Assembly: GCA_033763395.1 (NCBI GenBank)
Contig: JANRKQ010000056.1
Coordinates: 1-64,000 of the forward strand
DNA length: 64,000 nt
Direction of reading: 5' to 3'
Source: Xiheimicrobium sp033763395
GTDB taxonomy: Bacteria > Myxococcota > Myxococcia > Myxococcales > Myxococcaceae
Shown here: in pieces, positions 20,010 through 30,379 of the stretch
How the letters are laid out: every line of letters begins with the position of its first letter
Numbering within the stretch: position 1 is the stretch's first letter
Made by a program: the position numbers and the translations under genes
Notes under the pieces: generated by a model
What the model was told of the DNA's origin: nothing
The model's database searches: none
Seen by the model: only the letters and a program-made list of their open reading frames with translations

Positions 20010-20736
20010 GCCAGCAGAGGCGCAGACCACCGTCTTCCCCGAGACGGTCTCGTTCCAGACGACCGAGGGCCTGTCGGTGGGCGCGCAGCTCGGCATCTCG
20101 TACATGGTGAAGCCCGAGTCGGTGCCGGTGCTGTTCCAGAAGTTCCGCCGCGGCATCGACGAGATCACCCACATCTTCCTGCGCAACATGGTCATCGACG
20201 CGATGAACTCGGTCGCCTCCGAGATGACCATCGAGTCGGTCTACGGCAAGGGGCGGCGCGAGCTGCTCGACCGCGTCACCGGGAAGGTGGCCGCGCAGAT
20301 TCTCCCGTACGGCATCGTCATCGACCGCGTGTACGCGACGGGGGAGTTCCGGTTTCCGCCGCAGGTCGTCGCGGCCATCAACACGAAGATCGAGGCCTCT
20401 CAGCGCGCGCAGCAGCGGGAGAACGAGATCAAGGAGTCCGAGGCCGAGGCCCAGAAGCGCATCGCGCAGGAGAAGGGCGTGGCGGAGCAGGCGCGCATTC
20501 GCGCCGACATGGACGCGAAGAACGAGCTCGTGCGCGCCGAGGCGGCGGCGCAGTCTCAGCTCATCCGCGCCGAGGCCGAGGCGAAGGCCATCGCGCTGCG
20601 CGCGAAGTCGCTGACGCCCGAGTTCCTCTCGTACGAGAGCATCAGCCGGTGGAACGGCGCGCTGCCGCAGGTCAGTGGAGCCGGCCAGCCGCTCATCTCG
20701 TTGCCGCCACCGCCTGCGCCGACGCCCCGCAAGTGA
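20010..20736 (+). pseudogene. SPFH/prohibitin-family protein lacking its N-terminus
   Basis: The recognisable protein reads TTVFPETVSFQTTEGLSVGA onward. The SPFH body is present, followed by a long Glu/Ala/Arg coiled coil (about 60 residues) and a Pro-rich tail. The N-terminal membrane anchor and first strands (roughly 80 residues in relatives) are absent: the frame reaches an in-frame TGA at 19981, and the only start in it is a GTG at 20077 (219 aa). The homology begins right after the SppA stop codon, which looks like a deletion or assembly join. Intact relatives form membrane-associated rings and often lie next to proteases. Confidence 0.72.
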
Positions 20737-20782
20737 CGCGCGACTGTCGCTTTCGGCGGGGGCCGGGGTAAGACGCCCGCTC

Positions 20783-21124
20783 ATGATTCGAGTCCTTGGC
20801 GCCACCCTGGTCCTCGCCGCGCTCGCAGGCTGCGGCACGCCGTGCACCCGCATCGCCGCCGCCGAGCAGGGCGCCGACGACAAGGGCGCGGGCTGCAACG
20901 CCGGCCGCAACGCGTGGACGCAGAGCCAGGTCACCACCTGCGAGTCGAACCTCGACGACTGCACGCAGAACGACCTCAAGCAGCTCGACCTCTACGCGCA
21001 GTGCCTCAACGCGCTCCCGCGGTGCGGCGAGGGGCAGCGCACGTCGTGGGAGCTGCAACGCCTGGCCTGCGCCACCGACAACCTGTTGTTCAAGATCAGC
21101 TCGGGCTGCGCCAGCAACCGCTGA
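20783..21124 (+). CDS. Small Cys-containing lipoprotein, 113 aa
   Basis: The ATG at 20783 gives a clear lipoprotein signal (MIRVLGATLVLAALAGC). The mature part has seven further cysteines, evenly spaced in a helical region (CNAGRNAW, TTCESNLDDC, LYAQCLNALPRC, LACATDN, GCASN). This pattern fits a disulfide-stapled helical bundle of a type common among myxobacterial lipoproteins. No function can be assigned. It sits between the SPFH remnant and the RND transporter on the same strand, so it may be co-transcribed with the latter (73 bp gap). Confidence 0.75.
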   Translation: MIRVLGATLVLAALAGCGTPCTRIAAAEQGADDKGAGCNAGRNAWTQSQVTTCESNLDDCTQNDLKQLDLYAQCLNALPRCGEGQRTSWELQRLACATDNLLFKISSGCASNR

Positions 21125-21197
21125 CGTTGGCCCCACGAATGGCGAGGCCCTTTGACGCTCGCTTCCCGCCCGCCGCGGGATAGGGTGCCGACCGCTC

Positions 21198-23864
21198 ATG
21201 AGTGACTCCTCGTCTTTCGTCACCCGTCTCATCGCCGCCTATGCGCGGCTCGTGGTGGCCTTCCCGGGTCGGTTCCTCGCTGGCGTCGTGCTGCTGGGCG
21301 TCGTCACCGGTTGGCTCACCTCGAAGCTGACCATCGAGTCCGACCAGCTCGCGCTCATCTCGCAAGACCTGCCCGAGGTGAAGGCGGTCAAGCGCGTCAT
21401 CGACATGGTGGGGGGCACCGGCTACCTGCAGTTCGCCCTGCGCAGCGACGACAAGGCGACGATGAAGCGCGTCTCGGACGACCTCGTCGAGCGCATGAAG
21501 GCCGCGAAGCAGCCCGACGGCACGCCCTGGGTGCGCTTCATCACCTACAAGGTCCCGGTCGACTTCATTCAAGAGAACATGGTGCTCTTCATCCGCACCG
21601 AGGACCTCGAAGAGGGCCGCAAGCGCATCATGGCCTACCTCAAGGACCAGCTGCGCCGCGCCAACCCGTTCTTCATCGAGATCAAGAAGACCGAGCCGGT
21701 GAAGCTCGAGATGGAGGACCTGATTCAGAAGTACTCGTCGGTCGGCAAGAAGAGCATTCGTGACGACTACTACATCAGCGACGACGGCAAGATGGTGCTC
21801 ATGCTGGTCAAGCCGATGTGGAACTCGACCGACCTGCAGAAGACCGAGAAGTTCGTCGAGTTCCTCACAGGCCTCGAATACGACGCGACGCCCCCGCCGA
21901 AGATGGAGGCGAAGGGCCTCATCGGTGAGAGCGCGAAGGCCACGGGCGTGAAGCTGCTCGAGGACTACGACGCGATGGGCGACGCGCAGACGGTGTATTT
22001 CGGTTTCTCGGGCTCGTACAAGACGGCGCTCGACGACAGCTATGCGATTCAGCAGTCGCTCGACGACGTGCTGCTGCTGGCCCTCGTCGGCATCGCGTTC
22101 TTCACCATCATCTTCTTCCGCAAGCTGTTCCCCACCTTTCTCGTGCTGTCTGGCGTCATCATCGGCACCCTGTACACGATGGGCTTCGCGAAGCTCGCGT
22201 TCGGCGAGCTCAACATGATCACGTCGATCATCGCGGCCATCATCATGGGCTTCGGCATCGACTTCGGCCTCCACTTCACCTTCCGAACTCGCATCGAGCT
22301 GGGCATGGGCAAGGGGTATGAGCAGGCAGTGCACGACGCGCTCATCAACGCGGGCCGGCCGGCGCTGGTGGCCGCGGTGGTGACGGCGGGCAGCTTCTTC
22401 GTGCTGCTGGTCTCGGAGTTCCGGGGGTTCTCGCAGTTCGGCCTGCTCTCTGGCGTTGGCACGTTCCTCACTGGCGCGTGCCTCTTCGCGTGGTGCCCCG
22501 CGATTCTGCTGCTGCTCGGCCGCAAGGACCCGACGTGGCCCGAGAAGCTCATCGGCAAGATGACGCCGCCGAGCGAGTCGATGCAGTCGGGGGTGACGCG
22601 CATTCCAGCGCCGAAGCTGGTGCTCTTCGTCTGCACGGTGGTGGTGCTCTCCGTGTGTGCGTTCGCCGTGCCGTGGACCGACGAGCCGCTCCCAAAAGAC
22701 CGCAAGGCCACGCTGCTCGAGAAGCTCAAGGCCGGCATCACCTTCAACTACAACACCCGCGCGCTGGTGCCGCCGGGGCAGCCCGCGATTCGCCTGCAGG
22801 ACGAGATCTCGGACCGGTTCAAGATCTCCTCCGACCCCATCGCGATTCCGACCGCGACCGTCGAAGAGGCCAAGGAGGTCTGGGACGCGCTGGTGAAGGA
22901 CCCCGCGACGGACTTCATGCCCGACGCCGAGAAGTGGAACACCGTCGACCAGGTGGTGAGCGTGTACAGCTTCGTGCCGCCGCCGAAGGTGGCCGAGGCG
23001 AACGCGAAGATCCTCGCGGACTGGAAGGCCGAGCTCGAGGCGATGGAGATCAAGGTCGAGTCGCTGCCGCCCGAGATGCAGGACAAGGCGGGGTTCTTCA
23101 TGAAGGTGCTCGAGAAGAAGCCGTTCGACGTCACCGGCGTGCCCGAGGTGTACGCGGCGAACTTCCGCAGCCTGCCGACGACGAAGCCCGAGAACCAGGG
23201 GTGGCTCACGTTCCTGTACCCAAAGGTGTCGCTCTGGGACAACAAGAACCTGGTGGCCTTCGCGAAGCAGACGAAGGTGATTCGCACCGCGAGCGGCAAG
23301 GAGTACCACGGCGCCGGGCTGGCGCTCCTCTATGCGCAGCTGGCCGAGATCGTGCTGGGCGACGGCAAGCTGACGGTGCTGCTCGCGGCCATCTGGATTT
23401 TGGTGATGCACTACCTCGACTTCCGCTCGGTGAAGCTGGCGGCAGCGTCGGTGATTCCGCTCATCGTGGGCATGGTGATGCTGCTCGGCATCATGAGCCT
23501 CATCGGCGAGAAGCTGAACTTCATGAACCTGGTGATGATGCCGATTCTGCTCGGGTTCGGCGTCAGCCACGGCTTGTACCTGCTGCACCGGTTCCTCGAG
23601 GGCACGCCGCCGCTCGTGGCGCTGCGGAGCGTCGGTGCCGCGGTCGCCTCGTCGACGCTCACCACCATCGCCGGGTTCGGCTCGTTGCTCGCGGCGCAGC
23701 ACTACGGCCTGCAGTCCATCGGGCTGGTGGCGATGATTGGCCTGGGGACGACGCTGCTGGTGTCGTTCACGGTGCTCGCGGCGGTGCTGCAGGTCATCTA
23801 CGACGCGCAGCCAGCGCGGGTGCCGGCTCCGGCCGCGACGGGCGACGCGGCGGCCGCGAAGTAG
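21198..23864 (+). CDS. RND-superfamily (MMPL-type) exporter
   Basis: 888 aa with the two-fold RND layout: one N-terminal helix, a large periplasmic loop, five clustered helices (about 280-440), then the same again (helix about 475-495, loop, five helices about 720-870). The short two-loop form with GFGIDFGLHFTFRTR and GFGVSHGLYLLHRF resembles the MMPL/HpnN and sterol-sensing-like group that moves hydrophobic molecules such as hopanoids or lipids across the inner membrane, driven by protons. Substrate unknown. A strong hairpin at 23922-23947 follows the gene. Confidence 0.9.
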   Translation: MSDSSSFVTRLIAAYARLVVAFPGRFLAGVVLLGVVTGWLTSKLTIESDQLALISQDLPEVKAVKRVIDMVGGTGYLQFALRSDDKATMKRVSDDLVERMKAAKQPDGTPWVRFITYKVPVDFIQENMVLFIRTEDLEEGRKRIMAYLKDQLRRANPFFIEIKKTEPVKLEMEDLIQKYSSVGKKSIRDDYYISDDGKMVLMLVKPMWNSTDLQKTEKFVEFLTGLEYDATPPPKMEAKGLIGESAKATGVKLLEDYDAMGDAQTVYFGFSGSYKTALDDSYAIQQSLDDVLLLALVGIAFFTIIFFRKLFPTFLVLSGVIIGTLYTMGFAKLAFGELNMITSIIAAIIMGFGIDFGLHFTFRTRIELGMGKGYEQAVHDALINAGRPALVAAVVTAGSFFVLLVSEFRGFSQFGLLSGVGTFLTGACLFAWCPAILLLLGRKDPTWPEKLIGKMTPPSESMQSGVTRIPAPKLVLFVCTVVVLSVCAFAVPWTDEPLPKDRKATLLEKLKAGITFNYNTRALVPPGQPAIRLQDEISDRFKISSDPIAIPTATVEEAKEVWDALVKDPATDFMPDAEKWNTVDQVVSVYSFVPPPKVAEANAKILADWKAELEAMEIKVESLPPEMQDKAGFFMKVLEKKPFDVTGVPEVYAANFRSLPTTKPENQGWLTFLYPKVSLWDNKNLVAFAKQTKVIRTASGKEYHGAGLALLYAQLAEIVLGDGKLTVLLAAIWILVMHYLDFRSVKLAAASVIPLIVGMVMLLGIMSLIGEKLNFMNLVMMPILLGFGVSHGLYLLHRFLEGTPPLVALRSVGAAVASSTLTTIAGFGSLLAAQHYGLQSIGLVAMIGLGTTLLVSFTVLAAVLQVIYDAQPARVPAPAATGDAAAAK

Positions 23865-23921
23865 GCCCCCTCCACGACAGGGCGGCGCACCTCGAGGGAC
23901 GCGGTCACCCTCCACGTCTGC

Positions 23922-23947
23922 GGGCACAGACCGAGCTATCTGTGCCC
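23922..23947 (+). terminator. Strong hairpin after the RND gene
   Basis: Perfect 9-bp stem GGGCACAGA/TCTGTGCCC with an 8-nt loop, 58 nt past the RND stop. A second hairpin (CCGAGAC/GTCTCGG) follows at 23988-24013. There is no clear U-run, so termination may be Rho-assisted. The rest of the 434-bp gap 23865-24298 holds no gene I can support, only a candidate promoter near its end. Confidence 0.6.
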
Positions 23948-24237
23948 TGCAGCCCGACAGGCGATGGCAGCGGTTCGCGCGCCGTCTCCGAGACCGGCGC
24001 CGACGCGTCTCGGCGGGCCTCAGCACTTTCATCTGACGGGCGACGCTGGCTGACAGAACCAGAGTCTCGGAATGGCGGCACGAGCTGAGCCCCCGGTGGT
24101 CGCGGCTTCCACGGGCCTGTCCGCCGGGTGACTCGCTCCCGTCAACCCGGATCCAGGCCAGGCCAGTGCTCCTCGACCCCCGCCCGACCATTCCGTCAGG
24201 GCGGAGGCGCCTTTCCCTTGGAGCGCCGCTCGAGCGG

Positions 24238-24266
24238 TTGCGCGTCCGTCGGGACGGATGCTATCT
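24238..24266 (+). promoter_or_regulatory. Candidate sigma70-type promoter
   Basis: TTGCGC (24238-24243) and CTATCT (24261-24266) are separated by exactly 17 bp, with a TG just before the -10 box. The predicted transcript would start near 24273 and leave a leader of about 26 nt before the ATG at 24299 of the DUF4395-thioredoxin gene. Confidence 0.4.
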
Positions 24267-24298
24267 GTCATGTCAGAACCACATCCGCCGAGGCAGAC

Positions 24299-25006
24299 AT
24301 GACCCCCGCCAGCACGCTCCCCGCCGCCGTCATCGACAACAGCGACCTCTCGGTCGTCGACTCTCGCGCTCCGCGCTTCAACCAGGCCGTGGTGGCCATC
24401 GGCTCGACGGTCGCGGTGCTCACGGGCGCGTGGCCGATTCTGCTGATCCTCGGCACCCAGCTCGCGGTCTCGGTGCTGTTCGGTCGGCAGTACTGCCTGC
24501 CGTGCGTCTTCTATTTCAGGGTGGTGCAGCCGCGGTTCGGCGCCGGCCCGGTGGAGGACTCGCGCGCGCCGAAGTTCGCCAACACGCTCGGAGCCATCTT
24601 CCTCCTGTCGGCGTCGGCGGCGTACGGCGCTGGCCTTCCGGCGGTGGGCTTCGGGCTGGGCGCGATGGTGGCGGCCCTCGCCACGCTCGCGTCGACGACC
24701 GGGCTGTGCGTGGGGTGCGAGCTGTACCGAATCGTCGCGAAGCTGCGCGGGGTGCGCGGTGGCTCCATCGAGCGGTTCGACCTGACGGCGCTGGGTGGCG
24801 ACGCGCGGGAGGGCGTGGTGCTGTTCACCCACCCGCTGTGCAGTGACTGCCAGACGCTCAGCCGTGAGCTCGAGGCGAAGGGCGAGCACGTCGTGAAGGT
24901 CGACGTGTCGAAGCGCCGCGACCTCGCGAAGAAGTACGGCGTCGGGGTCGTGCCTCTGGCGGTGCGCGTCGATGGCGCTGGCCGGGTGACGGGCCGCGTT
25001 TCCTGA
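24299..25006 (+). CDS. DUF4395 membrane domain fused to a thioredoxin-like domain
   Basis: 235 aa. The ATG at 24299 is chosen because the upstream part of the frame is unlike the family. Residues 25-150 are a DUF4395-type membrane region with about four helices and two Cys pairs (RQYCLPC and GLCVGC). Residues 170-235 resemble a thioredoxin/glutaredoxin fold with a CSDC redox motif (FTHPLCSDCQTL) and the cis-proline region VGVVPLAVR. The pairing of two membrane Cys motifs with a redox CxxC suggests a self-contained thiol-disulfide exchange protein of the inner membrane. This is inference; substrate unknown. Confidence 0.75.
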   Translation: MTPASTLPAAVIDNSDLSVVDSRAPRFNQAVVAIGSTVAVLTGAWPILLILGTQLAVSVLFGRQYCLPCVFYFRVVQPRFGAGPVEDSRAPKFANTLGAIFLLSASAAYGAGLPAVGFGLGAMVAALATLASTTGLCVGCELYRIVAKLRGVRGGSIERFDLTALGGDAREGVVLFTHPLCSDCQTLSRELEAKGEHVVKVDVSKRRDLAKKYGVGVVPLAVRVDGAGRVTGRVS

Positions 25007-25191
25007 TTGACGAAGATTTGAAGTCACGTGAGGCGAAGGCGTACCGGGGTGCGTGGCACGTTGTCCCCGTCGGCGCCTATGACTGGTCGGCCGCGTTGAC
25101 GGTCAGGCCGGCTGGCCCCTGGGTGGTTGAGCGGCTGGGTGACGGGCTGGGTGGGCTGAGCGCCCCCGCCTGCGCTACGCTCGTCATCGTC

Positions 25192-25392
25192 ATGGGCGCC
25201 TACCGCGAAGACCGGCGAGCGATGCCGGTACCGAAGCTGAACCCCATCTCGAAGAACGAGTCCGCGGAAGGCACGGACCTCGAGCGCCAGCGGGCGTACG
25301 AGCGCGCGCGCGAAGAGATCGCCGACGACCTGCGGCGGCAGCGCGACGGCACGAAGAAGAAGTCGTTCGCCGACCTCGTGAAGAAGAAGTGA
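25192..25392 (+). CDS. Small charged protein, 66 aa
   Basis: A short, highly charged product with a Glu/Arg-rich helix (LERQRAYERAREEIADDLRR) and a Lys-rich tail (KKKSFADLVKKK). The ATG at 25192 is chosen, since an AT-rich TACGCT box lies about 20 nt upstream as a possible -10; the ATG at 25222 would give 56 aa. No domain is recognised. It could bind nucleic acid or ribosomes, but this rests on charge alone. It is the last plus-strand gene before the hairpin-rich convergent region. Confidence 0.5.
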   Translation: MGAYREDRRAMPVPKLNPISKNESAEGTDLERQRAYERAREEIADDLRRQRDGTKKKSFADLVKKK

Positions 25393-25823
25393 GAAGCACC
25401 TTCTGGCCGCCGGTCGAGTCGACTCCCTCGATGGTCGCCGCGTGAATCCAGCCGACGCAGCGACCGAGAAGCACCGCAGCTGATGCTCGCTGGTCGGTGG
25501 GGGCTCGCCTGTCGCGGAGCACAGGAGACCCCGACTGAGTCAGTCTGGTGTGGTTGTCGAGGGCGTGCGGGAGTCAGCCCAGGGCTGAGGCGTCGAGCCA
25601 CACCAAAGATCCCGACTGAATCAGGCTTGTTGCTCCTCGAGCGGTGGTGTGGGCACCGGGTGCTTCTCGATCGTGGTGTGTGGGTGGGACTCCAGCGTGA
25701 CTCGCCAAACGAGAAGCACAGGAGACCGACTGATTCGGCCTGGTGGCTTCTCGATCGGACCGCGAGCGGTGAGGCGAGTGGAACCCCTTGATTCGTGGTC
25801 GGACACGGGAGGTGGTCCTGGCC
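25393..25823. repeat. Hairpin-rich intergenic block with imperfect repeats
   Basis: No gene is supported in these 431 bp between convergent genes. The unit GAGAAGCAC recurs at 25391, 25462 and 25711, and a CCGACTGA-TC core recurs near 25531, 25612 and 25727. The clearest unit, 25710-25753, folds into one long stem: CGAGAAGC pairs with GCTTCTCG, CAGG with CCTG, and CCGA with TCGG around a CTGAT loop. At 25660-25669 GTGCTTCTCG is a perfect inverted copy of 25710-25719. The near-palindrome GACTGAGTCAGTC (25532-25544) tips another hairpin. Likely terminators or a REP-like family. Confidence 0.75.
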
Positions 25824-26447
25824 TCACGGCTTCTGGAGTGACCGGGCGACCGGGTGCTGCCCCAGCCGTTCCAGCGCCCGAGCGAGAAGCGTCTTACCGG
25901 GCTCCGTGACGGGCCAGGTCGAGACACCCGAGGGGTGCGGCAGTGGCAGCACCTCGACGTCGACCTCGTGCCACCGCGCCGCGTGCAGTCGACCGACGAC
26001 CGCGGCCAGCGGTCCGGTGTGGCCAAGCACCTGCTCGATGGCGAGTGAGCCCAGCGGGACCACCAGCCGCGGTTGCACCAGCGCGACCTGCGCCGCGAGC
26101 CAGGGACGGCACGCGAGCACTTCGTCGGCGTCGGGCTTCCGGTCTCCACCTTTCGCGAGCTTCCCGGGAAAACACCTCGCGACGGCGGCGAAGGCGATGC
26201 GCGAGCGCACGGCCGCTTCGTCGAGCCCGAGCGCCTGATGAAACCAGCGGAAGAGCGTCTTCCCGGCCGTCCAGGCGAAGAGCTTGTCAGCGGGGCCCTC
26301 GCGCACGCCAGGCGCCTGGCCGACGATGAGCACCGGCGACAGCACCGCGGGGCCCACCACCACCGGCGGGTGCATCTTCGGGCACGTCCGGCAGCCCTTC
26401 ATCTGGGCGAGGAGCGTCTGCAGCGCCTCGAGGCGGCGGTCAGCCAT
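25824..26447 (-). CDS. Uracil-DNA glycosylase superfamily protein (family 4/5 type)
   Basis: 207 aa. An N-terminal CRTC pair (Cys19, Cys22) with Cys92 and Cys113 forms a likely [4Fe-4S] site, as in family 4 enzymes. The active-site loop is VGQAPG (usual form GEAPG), and the second motif is PLPHPSG, close to the HPS(P/A) loop of the superfamily. It should remove uracil from DNA as the first step of base excision repair. The Gln in place of Glu in GQAPG is seen in some subfamilies. Divergent from the PRPP synthetase gene. Confidence 0.88.
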   Translation of the reverse strand: MADRRLEALQTLLAQMKGCRTCPKMHPPVVVGPAVLSPVLIVGQAPGVREGPADKLFAWTAGKTLFRWFHQALGLDEAAVRSRIAFAAVARCFPGKLAKGGDRKPDADEVLACRPWLAAQVALVQPRLVVPLGSLAIEQVLGHTGPLAAVVGRLHAARWHEVDVEVLPLPHPSGVSTWPVTEPGKTLLARALERLGQHPVARSLQKP

Positions 26448-26535
26448 GCCGGGGTCTTCGCCGCCGTCCGGGGCGGAAACAAGTCACACGACTCGGGCTT
26501 TGCCCGCCAGGCTCCCAGGACAAAGGCGACCAGAA

Positions 26536-26586
26536 GCCCGAGGCCCCACTGGCACCTCGGGCTCCCGGCCACGGCCACGGGCCGGG
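26536..26586. promoter_or_regulatory. Two adjacent GC-rich hairpins in a divergent promoter region
   Basis: GCCCGAGG/CCTCGGGC (26536-26562, perfect 8-bp stem) is followed at once by CCCGGCC/GGCCGGG (26564-26586, perfect 7-bp stem). They lie between the divergent uracil-DNA glycosylase and PRPP synthetase genes, about 93 bp before the latter's start. If transcribed they would form a double-stem 5' leader, possibly acting as an attenuator. No known riboswitch consensus is recognised. Confidence 0.45.
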
Positions 26587-26678
26587 ATGGGAGGACGACC
26601 CGTGACGTGACGGGGTGGACGAACGGCGTTGCGGGCGATTGCTGCCGGAGCGCTGGCCCTGTGTCACAACCCCGGCTC

Positions 26679-27590
26679 ATGCGCTGTGTGCTCCTGTCCG
26701 GCTCGTCGCACCCGGCCCTGGCGGCCGACCTCGCGCGGGCCCTTGGTGTGCCCCTGTCTCGCTGCACCATCGAGCGGTTTCCCGACGGAGAGCTCGACGT
26801 CGACCTCCACGACCGGGTGCGCGGCGTCGACGTCTTCGTCCTGCAGTCGCTCCACGCGCCGGTCGGAGAGCACCTGCTCGAGCTCGCCCTCATCGCCGAC
26901 GCCTGTCATCGCTCCGGCGCGTCGAGCGTCACGGCGTTGGTGCCCTACCTCGGCTACGCCCGCCAGGATCGCCGCGTCGCTGGCCGCGAGCCCCTCGGCG
27001 CCCGCGTCGTCGCCGACCTGCTCGGCGCCACGCACCTCGAGCGGTTGGTGTGTGTCGACCTCCACTCGCGCGCGGTCGAAGGCTGCTTCCCGTTGCCCGT
27101 CGAGCATGCCTCGGCCATCAGCGCGCTCACCGAGCACCTCAAGACGCGGCTTCCACCCAACGCCGTCGTCGTCTCACCCGACCTCGGCGCCGTGAAGCGC
27201 GCCGAGGCCTTCGCGCGGCCGCTCGGGCTGCCAGTCGCGGTCGTGCACAAGCGGCGGCTCTCGGGGGCCGACGTGAAGGCCCAGGGCGTGGTGGGCGACG
27301 TGAAGGGCCGCCACCCGGTGCTGGTGGACGACATGATCAGCACCGGAGGGACGCTGGCCGCGGCGGCGCAGGCGGTGCTCGACGAAGGCGCGGAAGGCCC
27401 CGTCACCGTCGTCGCGTCACATGGCCTCTTCGTCGGGCCTGCCAACGAGCGGTTGTCGAAGCTCCCGCTCGCGCGGGTGGTGGTGAGTGACTCGGTGCCA
27501 GCGCCGGCGGGCGTTTCGTTTCCGCTCGAGCGGGTGTCGTGCGCGCCGGTGCTCGCCGAGGTGGTGCAGCGCCTCATGACGATGGCCTGA
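26679..27590 (+). CDS. prs: Ribose-phosphate pyrophosphokinase (PRPP synthetase)
   Basis: 303 aa, close to the usual 310-315. It makes PRPP from ribose 5-phosphate and ATP for nucleotide, His and Trp synthesis. Key motifs are the RFPDGE loop near residue 30, YARQDRR near residue 93 for ATP binding, and VLVDDMISTGGTL at about 214-226, the PRPP-binding loop. The ATG at 26679 fits the family N-terminus; upstream codons in the frame do not. DLHSRAVEGCF replaces the more common DLH(A/S)xQIQGFF, so this may be a divergent paralogue rather than the only copy. Confidence 0.9.
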   Translation: MRCVLLSGSSHPALAADLARALGVPLSRCTIERFPDGELDVDLHDRVRGVDVFVLQSLHAPVGEHLLELALIADACHRSGASSVTALVPYLGYARQDRRVAGREPLGARVVADLLGATHLERLVCVDLHSRAVEGCFPLPVEHASAISALTEHLKTRLPPNAVVVSPDLGAVKRAEAFARPLGLPVAVVHKRRLSGADVKAQGVVGDVKGRHPVLVDDMISTGGTLAAAAQAVLDEGAEGPVTVVASHGLFVGPANERLSKLPLARVVVSDSVPAPAGVSFPLERVSCAPVLAEVVQRLMTMA

Positions 27591-27724
27591 GGCGCTCGTC
27601 GCCAGCGCACGCCGCCGTGCGCGATGGTGGGGAGGACCGCGCGGCCTCGACGGGCGCGAGCGCTTCGCGTTACACCGAGCCACCTGGTCGTCGGCGTCAG
27701 ACGCGGCGACGCCGAAGCGAGCAA

Positions 27725-28651
27725 ATGCGCGCCTACTACCCGCGGCACCTCAGCATCGAGACGAGCGACTGGTGCAACCGGGGCTGCGCCTGGTGCCCGA
27801 TTCAGCGCGACCACCCGGGGCACCGCCCGCGCCTGCTCGACTTCGCGGTGTACTCGAAGCTGTTGGACGAGCTGCGCGATGCACCACACCCGCTGAAGGT
27901 GACGCTGCAGTGGATCGACGAGCCCCTCTCGAACCCCCGCTTCCTCGACTACGCGCGCCTGCTGCGGGAGCGGGTGCCCGAGGCGACGCTGTTGCTGCAG
28001 ACGAACGGCGACTTCCTCACGCCGCCGCTGCTCGCTTCGTTGCGGGCCACCTTCGACGCCATCACGGTGAACCTCTACGCGCCGAAGACCCACCAGCGGC
28101 TGATCTCGCTGGGCCTCGCGCCGGCCCAGCCGGCCGACCGGTCGCTTCGAAAGCCCGGCAGGCTCCCGGTGCGCTCGGGACCCGATGGCGCCACGCTGCA
28201 CTTCAACGAGAAGTACCGCTCCGACGAGTGGGTCGAGCACCACGACCAGCGGGGCCCCGGCGCCCGGTGCGATCGCCTGTGGGTGCAGGCCGCCATCGGC
28301 TTCGACGGCGCGGTGCACGTGTGTTGCCGGGACAACCTCAAGCAGCACCCGGTGGGCTCGCTGACGACGCACTCGCTGTTCGAGGCCTACAACAGCCCGA
28401 CCGCGCGCGCGTTGAGGGCGCTCATGACGAACCGGGAGCGCCACGCCATCGCGATGTGCGTCACCTGTCCCATGTCGTTTCGCGAGAAGGTTCCGCCGCT
28501 GTCCGCGAGCGCCCTCGAAAGGCTGAAGGGCCACGTTCGGGACTCGAGCGCGTTGGAGGTGATGGACGAGGCCCTCGCCGCGCCCTCGGGCACCTTCGTC
28601 GCGGACGACGCACCAGAGCTTCGCGCTCAGCAGGCGGTCAGGGGTCGGTGA
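27725..28651 (+). CDS. Radical SAM protein with C-terminal Cys motif (SPASM-like)
   Basis: 308 aa. The radical SAM cluster motif CxxxCxxC is Cys17-Cys21-Cys24 (DWCNRGCAWCPI). A C-terminal set of cysteines (VHVCCRDN and MCVTCPM) with GSL between them looks like a SPASM or half-SPASM auxiliary cluster, as in enzymes that modify peptides. LLQTNGDFL is the strand expected after the cluster domain. Substrate unknown: there is no obvious precursor peptide next to it. It ends 58 bp from the convergent DUF362 gene, which may also carry an Fe-S-type Cys motif. Confidence 0.85.
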   Translation: MRAYYPRHLSIETSDWCNRGCAWCPIQRDHPGHRPRLLDFAVYSKLLDELRDAPHPLKVTLQWIDEPLSNPRFLDYARLLRERVPEATLLLQTNGDFLTPPLLASLRATFDAITVNLYAPKTHQRLISLGLAPAQPADRSLRKPGRLPVRSGPDGATLHFNEKYRSDEWVEHHDQRGPGARCDRLWVQAAIGFDGAVHVCCRDNLKQHPVGSLTTHSLFEAYNSPTARALRALMTNRERHAIAMCVTCPMSFREKVPPLSASALERLKGHVRDSSALEVMDEALAAPSGTFVADDAPELRAQQAVRGR

Positions 28652-28709
28652 CGTCGACGGGCCCGAGCGCGCCCACGATGGCCGTGCGCGACCCGTTGCG
28701 CCCGACGCT

Positions 28710-30212
<1,503 letters not shown>

Positions 30213-30379
30213 GGGCGGAAGTCTACGGGCGGCGCCCACCTGTGGCGACCCGTGCGTCGCTGGCACGTCGGGTGGAAGGCGTCTCTTCACGCACGAGGGG
30301 CAGGCGGCTGGTCGCTCCAGCCTGGACCACCCCCGCGGCGGGATGGCGCAGCGCGCGCCACTTCGGTTCGGAGGTCGAC

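Noticed and set aside
21096..24191. 1031-codon ORF on the minus strand opposite the RND transporter
   Set aside because: Same shadow effect; no motif, extreme Arg/His content, and the plus-strand protein has all expected RND features.
25483..25791. Plus-strand ORF with repeated PTES motif
   Set aside because: The peptide repeats are only the translation of the nucleotide hairpin repeats; no start signal and no GC3 bias.
25393..25823. Possible degenerate CRISPR array
   Set aside because: The repeated units are imperfect, unequally spaced and themselves self-complementary over their whole length, with no regular spacers and no cas genes.
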